A stretch of 12,212 nucleotides of DNA. It comes from Bacteroidia bacterium (GTDB lineage Bacteria; Bacteroidota; Bacteroidia; NS11-12g; UBA9320). The stretch's first letter is position 1. Every line of letters starts with the position of its first letter. The notes below the pieces were generated by a model. The model did not search any database. It was not told the origin of the DNA and saw only the letters and a list, made by a program, of their open reading frames with translations. The stretch lies in NCBI GenBank assembly GCA_029253325.1, contig JAQWZS010000219.1, positions 1-12,212 on the forward strand, in the 5' to 3' direction. Shown piece by piece: positions 7,165 to 12,212 of this stretch. Position numbers and translations under genes: made by a program.

Positions 7165-8067
7165 TTAACTCTCCTTATTTATAATATTCAAGAGCTGTTT
7201 AACTTGCTCTTTTTTACTGTGGTTGTTTTCTTTAGAAAATGAAACTTCTAAATTTCTTAGAATTCTTATAATAATATCTCGGTTCTCACAAATCTTGAAA
7301 TAATCCTCTTTAACCTCAAGTTTAAGTTGCTTCAAAAATTTATGAATATTATCCTGATTAAAAATAAGACCACTATTGAAAGGATTAATATAGAACAATA
7401 TATCGCTGTATTGACTCTCTCTTGATAATGACTCATCATTAAACCTCAACAATGGAGGCCACTCCAAATCTTTGACATATCCTAAAATAAAATGTTGTGG
7501 TAAATTAACCCCATAAATTGGAATATTTAATCGTTGGGCGACAATACTATAAATAACAGCTAATGATATAGGGTTTCCTTTTTTCCGCTCTAGTACTGAT
7601 GATAAAAATGAATTTTTACTGTGGTGATATGTCTCTGTATCTCCAGTAAATTCATGTACTTCAAAGAAAATTCGATTTAATATTTTAACCTTCTCAAAAG
7701 AAGTCAAATCATAGTTCAACTCCAACCAAGCATCAAGCTTTATTTTATCTAATTGATTTTCAATAACTTGACGATCAATATTTGGGTCTAAAATCTTATT
7801 AATAATGAAAACGCCATCCAGCAAGTCTTGGTCATCTGAATTCAACCAAGATTTCAATTCATCAGCAAGTACATTTTGCTTAATACGTTTAATAAGTTCA
7901 ATTATGCGTTCTTGTCTGACAACTGATTCCTCATCAGGCCACAAAGATTCTAATAAGGGAATTGACGTTAGTCCGAGTGAAAAAATTTTTTCCTCAACGT
8001 GACTCACCACACGATCATCAGAATCGTCAAGCAAGTATACCATATTTTTCAGCTCACTGATTTCCAT
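7165..8067 (-). CDS. SirB1-family transglutaminase-like protein (probable non-catalytic)
   Basis: A 300-residue soluble protein with no signal peptide or membrane segment. The N-terminal half (about 1-110) is acidic and helical, and the central part matches the SirB1/Transglut_core2 fold: KKGNPISLAVIY (162-173), VNLPQHFIL (187-195) and FYINPFNSG (225-233). In true transglutaminases the nucleophilic Cys sits near the start of the first of these motifs; none is present here (S168 is nearby), while H192 is kept. It therefore looks like the non-catalytic SirB1/YchA type, for which I know no firm molecular function. The gene starts 30 nt after the topA stop on the same strand and is probably co-transcribed with it. 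Its stop lies 8 nt from the stop of the convergent DHS-like gene, and its last codons contain that gene's likely terminator. Confidence 0.82.
   Translation of the reverse strand: MEISELKNMVYLLDDSDDRVVSHVEEKIFSLGLTSIPLLESLWPDEESVVRQERIIELIKRIKQNVLADELKSWLNSDDQDLLDGVFIINKILDPNIDRQVIENQLDKIKLDAWLELNYDLTSFEKVKILNRIFFEVHEFTGDTETYHHSKNSFLSSVLERKKGNPISLAVIYSIVAQRLNIPIYGVNLPQHFILGYVKDLEWPPLLRFNDESLSRESQYSDILFYINPFNSGLIFNQDNIHKFLKQLKLEVKEDYFKICENRDIIIRILRNLEVSFSKENNHSKKEQVKQLLNIINKES
7190..7215 (+). terminator. Intrinsic terminator of the arginine decarboxylase / DHS-like operon
   Basis: AAGAGC (7190-7195), a 10-nt loop, GCTCTT (7206-7211), then TTTT: a perfect six-pair stem with a T tract, beginning 34 nt past the DHS-like stop. 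It acts only on the plus strand, since the minus-strand copy is followed by GAATATT instead of a T run. It lies inside the 3' coding end of the SirB1-like gene (around residues 284-293), so the two convergent transcripts must overlap. Structure seen by eye; function inferred. Confidence 0.55.
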
Positions 8068-8097
8068 TTAATCTTGGCTAAAACAACTTACCAAACA

Positions 8098-10416
8098 CTA
8101 TTTTTTTGTTGTCTTTTTTGCCTTTCTTTTTCCCTTTGCAGGTTGGTTTTCCATTATGTGTTTGACCTCTTCAAGGGTCAATTTAGATGGATCTTCTAGG
8201 TCTTTTGGTAATTTATAGTTTTTCTTTCTAGACTTGATGTAAGGACCCCATCTCCCATTAAGAATTTCTGTATCTGGATCTTCCTCAAATTTTTTAATTA
8301 TTCGATTAGCATCAGCTATTTTTTTTGCCTCAATCAACTCGATTGCTCTATCCAACTCAATAGTCATCACATCTTCATCTTTGGGGATAGAAACAAACAT
8401 CTTTAGGTGCTGAACGTAAGGACCAAATCTACCAATATTTGCTTTCACATCTTTATCTTCATATACTCCAAGAATACGGGGCATTTTAAAAAGATCAAGT
8501 GCTTCTTCAAGGGTAATATTATTAATGTTTTGACCTTTGGATAAACTAGCGAATCTTGGCTTTTCTTCATCATCCTGCTCGCCAATCTGAACCATCGGTC
8601 CAAACCTGCCAATTCTAGCTATAATGGGCTTGCCTGTCTTTGGATCATTACCTAGAGCTCTTTCTCCAGTTGCTCTCCCTGCATTCTCTAAAGTTTTGGT
8701 AACATTTTTACTAAATGGTTGATAAAAATCATCAATCATTTGAGACCAATTTTTCATTCCTTCAGCAATTTCGTCAAACTCTTTCTCGACGCTAGCTGTA
8801 AAGCCAAAATCCATAATTTCGCTAAAATGTTCAATCAAAAACTCAGTAACAACTCTCCCAATATCACTTGGATGAAGTTTATTTTTATCAGCCCCATAAT
8901 TCTCAGTCAGCTTTTCGTTAACTATCTGATTATCCTTTAGAATTAACAGGTTATAAGATCTTGATTTACCTTCTATTTCATCTTTCACAACATATCCTCT
9001 TTTTTGAACTGTTGATATTGTTGGTGCATATGTGGAAGGCCTTCCAATACCTAATTCTTCTAACCGTTTTACTAGACTAGCTTCCGTGAATCTTGCAGGT
9101 GGTCTTGTGTATCTTTGAGTCGCTTTAATTTCAACTAAATCTAGGGTCTGCCCTTCGATAACTTGTGGTAATAACCCACTGTCTTCCTCCTCGTTTTCAT
9201 CATCAGAACCTTCTAGATATACCTTTAGAAAACCATCAAATTTTATCACCTCGCCTTTAGCCTTGAATACATCTGAGTTATTGCTATTAACAACATCAAT
9301 AGTAGTTCGCTCAAGTTGAGCATCACTCATTTGAGATGCAATGGCTCTTTTCCATATTAGTTGATACAATCTTTTTTGTGCATCATCGTCGCCAGCAACA
9401 TTTTTATCAAAATTTGTAGGTCTTATAGCTTCATGAGCTTCTTGAGCATTATCATTCTTTGTAGAATATTTCCTGGGATTTGAATAAGTATCACCAAATT
9501 CTTGAGTTATGGTTTGTTGGGCAGTTTTTCTAGCAAAATCTGATAGATTGACTGAGTCAGTTCTCATGTATGTAATATGTCCATTCTCATACAAACGCTG
9601 AGCAAGCATCATTGTCCTTGATACGTTATATCCTAACTTTCTACTAGCCTCTTGTTGTAAGGTAGAAGTAGTGAATGGAGCTGATGGATATCGCTTAGCT
9701 GGCACCGTTTTAATAGTACCAACCTTAAACTCTGCACCTTTGCAACTCGTTAAAAAATCATTAGCATCCTGTAGTGAGGGTGGTCGTTTACTTAAATCTG
9801 CTCGAACCGGTTTACCTGATGCTGAAAATAAACCTTGTATCTTGAAACTTGAACTCGAAACGAAATCTTCAATTTGTTTTTCTCGTTCTACAATTAAACG
9901 AACAGCTACACTTTGAACTCTTCCAGCACTCAAAGAGGGCTTTACTTTTCGCCATAACACTGGAGAAAGTTGAAACCCTACCAAACGATCTAAAACCCTT
10001 CTTGCTTGCTGTGCTTTAACAAGATTATTATCAATATCTCGAGGATTTTCTATTGCATGCAATATGGCTGACTTTGTTATTTCATGAAATACAATACGCT
10101 TGGTATTATCTGGTTTAAGTCCAAGAACTTCTGAAAGGTGCCAAGAAATAGCCTCCCCTTCTCGGTCCTCATCCGATGCCAACCAAACCATGTCCGCATC
10201 TTTAGCAAGTTTTTTGAGTTCTGTAACAATTTTTTTCTTATCCGTTGAAACTATATAATTCGGCAGATATCCCTTTTCAATATCAATAGCTGAATCACCT
10301 TTGGCTAGATCACGAATATGACCAAAACTAGATTTAACGGTAAAACCATCTCCTAGAAACTTCTCAATTGTCTTTGCTTTTGCTGGGGACTCTACAATAA
10401 CTAAATTTTTTGACAT
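8098..10416 (-). CDS. topA: DNA topoisomerase I (type IA), Bacteroidota form
   Basis: Relaxes negative supercoils by passing a strand through a transient single-strand break held by a 5'-phosphotyrosine. The 772 residues show a Toprim domain with E9 (VIVES) and the DxDxE metal site D82-D84-E86, the SAGRVQSVA core (163-171), the catalytic Y283 in ITYMRTDS, the EAHEAIRPT motif (326-334) and GIGRPSTYA (457-464). An acidic insert lies at 401-412. Instead of CxxC zinc ribbons, the C-terminus has three Toprim C-terminal repeats marked by GRFGPMVQ (603-610), GRFGPYVQ (662-669) and GRWGPYIK (721-728), then a lysine-rich tail (761-772) probably for DNA contact. ATG 10416-10414 begins right at the conserved N-terminus and shares its A with the stop of the upstream protease gene. 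The SirB1-like gene follows after 30 nt. Confidence 0.97.
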   Translation of the reverse strand: MSKNLVIVESPAKAKTIEKFLGDGFTVKSSFGHIRDLAKGDSAIDIEKGYLPNYIVSTDKKKIVTELKKLAKDADMVWLASDEDREGEAISWHLSEVLGLKPDNTKRIVFHEITKSAILHAIENPRDIDNNLVKAQQARRVLDRLVGFQLSPVLWRKVKPSLSAGRVQSVAVRLIVEREKQIEDFVSSSSFKIQGLFSASGKPVRADLSKRPPSLQDANDFLTSCKGAEFKVGTIKTVPAKRYPSAPFTTSTLQQEASRKLGYNVSRTMMLAQRLYENGHITYMRTDSVNLSDFARKTAQQTITQEFGDTYSNPRKYSTKNDNAQEAHEAIRPTNFDKNVAGDDDAQKRLYQLIWKRAIASQMSDAQLERTTIDVVNSNNSDVFKAKGEVIKFDGFLKVYLEGSDDENEEEDSGLLPQVIEGQTLDLVEIKATQRYTRPPARFTEASLVKRLEELGIGRPSTYAPTISTVQKRGYVVKDEIEGKSRSYNLLILKDNQIVNEKLTENYGADKNKLHPSDIGRVVTEFLIEHFSEIMDFGFTASVEKEFDEIAEGMKNWSQMIDDFYQPFSKNVTKTLENAGRATGERALGNDPKTGKPIIARIGRFGPMVQIGEQDDEEKPRFASLSKGQNINNITLEEALDLFKMPRILGVYEDKDVKANIGRFGPYVQHLKMFVSIPKDEDVMTIELDRAIELIEAKKIADANRIIKKFEEDPDTEILNGRWGPYIKSRKKNYKLPKDLEDPSKLTLEEVKHIMENQPAKGKRKAKKTTKK

Positions 10417-12212
10417 TATTTACTAATTATTAGCTTACTAGACCATACTTTTCTATCATTCACAACAGATAAGATATATAATCCGTTGGGCATACTTGAT
10501 GAATTAATTGTCATTTGATCTGAATTTATTTTTCTCTCTAAAAGTATTCTTCCTGTCAAATCCATGATAGATAAACTACCATTAATAGCCTTACTTTCTA
10601 TTTTAACTACAAAATTATTTTGTGCGGGATTAGGGAATACTTTCCAAGGAGTATCATTACCTAATTCTGAAGTTGACAAAGCAAACTCACCAATATTTAT
10701 ATCATCAACAAACACCGAGTTTCCACTTCGACTGATAACATCAAATCGTACAAACAAATTCTTCGCATCTTTATACCGTGACAAGCTAATGGATTGTCTA
10801 CCCCAGTCCTGTTTTGATTGGGGAACCCAATCTGGTGAGGACTCTGGGCCAGTGACTAAGTTTGCATTGTTGAATGCTTTTAATGTAGTCCATGATAGAC
10901 CGCAATCATCAGACACTAATACAAGCAAAACCTCAGAGGCACTTGACACTCTTGTAGCGTAAGCATATTTAAAATGCAAGAATAATGTAACTTCATATTC
11001 ACTAACATCAACAGCTTCAGATATTGCTTTCATACGAAACGATTGAGGCGTATTTTCATCAACATAAGCTTGAATAGAATTACTACCAGAGTAGCCTATG
11101 GATGAAGACTTACTCCAACCATTACCCGAGAGATCTTTTTCAAACTGCCAACCATTTACGGAAGTGTTTGACTCAAAATCTTGCCCGAAAGGAGCTTTTG
11201 ATTCAGCTACATTAGGTAAGACTGTTACAAATAAAATTTGACTAGCAGTAGTACCACCTGCACTATTAGATAAATCAAGTTCTACCTTGTAAACTCCAGG
11301 TGTATTGTAAACTATTTCTGGATTTACAGCTGATGATATTGCAGGAGTCCCTCCCTCAAATTTCCATGTTCTCGAAGTAATATCACCGTTGTAACTGTAG
11401 TCTTTAAATTTCATACTCTGACCAGCACATATTACTTTTTTGCTGGGATCATCATACCAAAAATCAGCAATAGGTTTTGAAACTGGATTTGTATTTACTC
11501 CAGTAGCTACAATATTAGAAGCAGCTATATTCCTTGCCCTCCCTGAATTACTCGATAAAATACCATTCACACGAGCAAGTTGGCCATTGGTAAAAGCATT
11601 CATACATGTGCCATTAGCATAATCCATGTAGTTTTCTACCATATCAATTTCATTAGGAAAGTCAGTGTTACATGTATTCGGATTCTGACTAGCAGTACAG
11701 CCATAGGATGCTTCAGCAACAGGTGGTGTGTCATCAACTCCATCGCTACCAGAACACCCACCCTGAAACGGATGGTAAAGCCCTAACCAGTGACCTATCT
11801 CATGTGTTAATGTACGACCCTTTCCTGAGGAAGAACTACTAGCTGTTCCAATAGTTCCCACACGGTCATGAATCATAACAATTCCATCTGTTGATGCTTG
11901 TTGTCCTGGAAACTGAGCATAACCTAGTATTGTTCCCGTCCCACTACTTTTAATCTCTTTAACTACCCATATATTCAAATATCTATTTCTATCCCAGGGT
12001 GGAACGACAGATTTAGCCTCATTATCTCGATCCTCATAATCCTCAATCATATTAATCGGATCGTAGGTCCGAGTGATCCCCTCTGTATAAGAGCCATCTG
12101 GAGCGATACGAGCCAACTTAAATTCAATATTAAAGTTTGCTGCACGACTTTTAAAAACATCTCTTGTTTGAGATGCATCTGCATTTTGACGTTGAAAATC
12201 TTCATTAACCAC
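10416..12212 (-). CDS. Secreted M43 zinc metalloprotease with PKD domain and type IX secretion signal, N-terminus cut by window edge
   Basis: Pappalysin-like (M43B) extracellular protease. The visible 598 residues hold the zinc site HEIGHWLGLYH (137-147) with general base E138, and the Met-turn NYMDY (194-198). Nearby cysteines C153, C172, C181 and C203 probably form disulfides. A PKD-type Ig domain follows (about 247-333), then a beta-rich region (about 343-510) starting QDFES and resembling MAM/jelly-roll modules. A T9SS type A sorting domain (about 524-598) carries VFPNPAQNNF, DLTGR and NGLYILSV, so the protein is exported across the outer membrane and released or anchored. The signal peptide, propeptide and first part of the catalytic domain lie beyond base 12212. 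The GTG at the very edge is an internal Val: NEDFQRQNADAS is an internal M43 motif. The stop TAA (10418-10416) overlaps the topA ATG. Confidence 0.93.
   Translation of the reverse strand: MVNEDFQRQNADASQTRDVFKSRAANFNIEFKLARIAPDGSYTEGITRTYDPINMIEDYEDRDNEAKSVVPPWDRNRYLNIWVVKEIKSSGTGTILGYAQFPGQQASTDGIVMIHDRVGTIGTASSSSSGKGRTLTHEIGHWLGLYHPFQGGCSGSDGVDDTPPVAEASYGCTASQNPNTCNTDFPNEIDMVENYMDYANGTCMNAFTNGQLARVNGILSSNSGRARNIAASNIVATGVNTNPVSKPIADFWYDDPSKKVICAGQSMKFKDYSYNGDITSRTWKFEGGTPAISSAVNPEIVYNTPGVYKVELDLSNSAGGTTASQILFVTVLPNVAESKAPFGQDFESNTSVNGWQFEKDLSGNGWSKSSSIGYSGSNSIQAYVDENTPQSFRMKAISEAVDVSEYEVTLFLHFKYAYATRVSSASEVLLVLVSDDCGLSWTTLKAFNNANLVTGPESSPDWVPQSKQDWGRQSISLSRYKDAKNLFVRFDVISRSGNSVFVDDINIGEFALSTSELGNDTPWKVFPNPAQNNFVVKIESKAINGSLSIMDLTGRILLERKINSDQMTINSSSMPNGLYILSVVNDRKVWSSKLIISK

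Noticed and set aside
7805..8199. Two overlapping plus-strand frames (7805-8002, 7999-8199) at the SirB1-like/topA junction
   Set aside because: Both are antisense to supported genes; the hydrophobic second one mirrors the lysine-rich TopA tail.
9671..9916. An 81-codon plus-strand frame inside topA
   Set aside because: It lies opposite conserved topoisomerase core residues and has no start signal or family resemblance.
10564..10962. A 132-codon plus-strand frame inside the protease gene
   Set aside because: It is antisense to well-supported domains (beta-rich module and sorting domain), has no recognisable motif, and reads like mirrored coding sequence.
12210..12212. GTG at the right edge as the true start of the M43 protease
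   Set aside because: The following residues match an internal stretch of M43 catalytic domains, and an exported protein needs a signal peptide, which is absent here.

Overview
The window reads as chromosomal DNA from an AT-rich Bacteroidota, probably a free-living Cytophagia- or Flavobacteriia-like organism. Four things point there: a secreted M43 metalloprotease with a type IX secretion C-terminal sorting domain, a topoisomerase I ending in Toprim C-terminal repeats instead of zinc fingers, a short Bacteroidota-type arginine decarboxylase next to a deoxyhypusine-synthase-like gene, and start sites without Shine-Dalgarno motifs. One intergenic gap carries a textbook Bacteroidota promoter (TTTG, 21 nt, TAnnTTTG). 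Assignment below phylum is a guess.

Layout. Bases 1-1703 (minus) hold the first 567 residues of an MsbA-like ABC exporter, cut off by the window edge. Bases 1763-4588 (minus) hold uvrA, the damage-recognition ATPase of nucleotide excision repair. Its conserved N-terminus can only be reached by starting at a non-standard ATT or ATC codon. A 187-bp divergent spacer (4589-4775) separates it from a plus-strand pair: arginine decarboxylase (4776-6170, TTG start) and a deoxyhypusine-synthase-family protein (6191-7156). A hairpin plus T-run at 7190-7215 probably terminates that pair, and it lies inside the convergent neighbour. On the minus strand, read from the right edge, come an M43 protease (10416 to beyond 12212), topA (8098-10416) and a SirB1/transglutaminase-like protein (7165-8067). 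They are tightly packed: the protease stop and the topA start share one base.

How the genes fit together. ABC exporter, UvrA and TopA are housekeeping functions. The plus-strand pair is the most interesting module. Arginine decarboxylase makes agmatine, and the adjacent DHS-family enzyme belongs to a fold that moves aminobutyl groups between polyamines, so the pair probably makes an uncommon polyamine. No agmatinase lies between them, and several residues that bind spermidine in the eukaryotic enzyme appear replaced. I see no mobile element, CRISPR array, RNA gene, or gene-free stretch longer than 300 bases.
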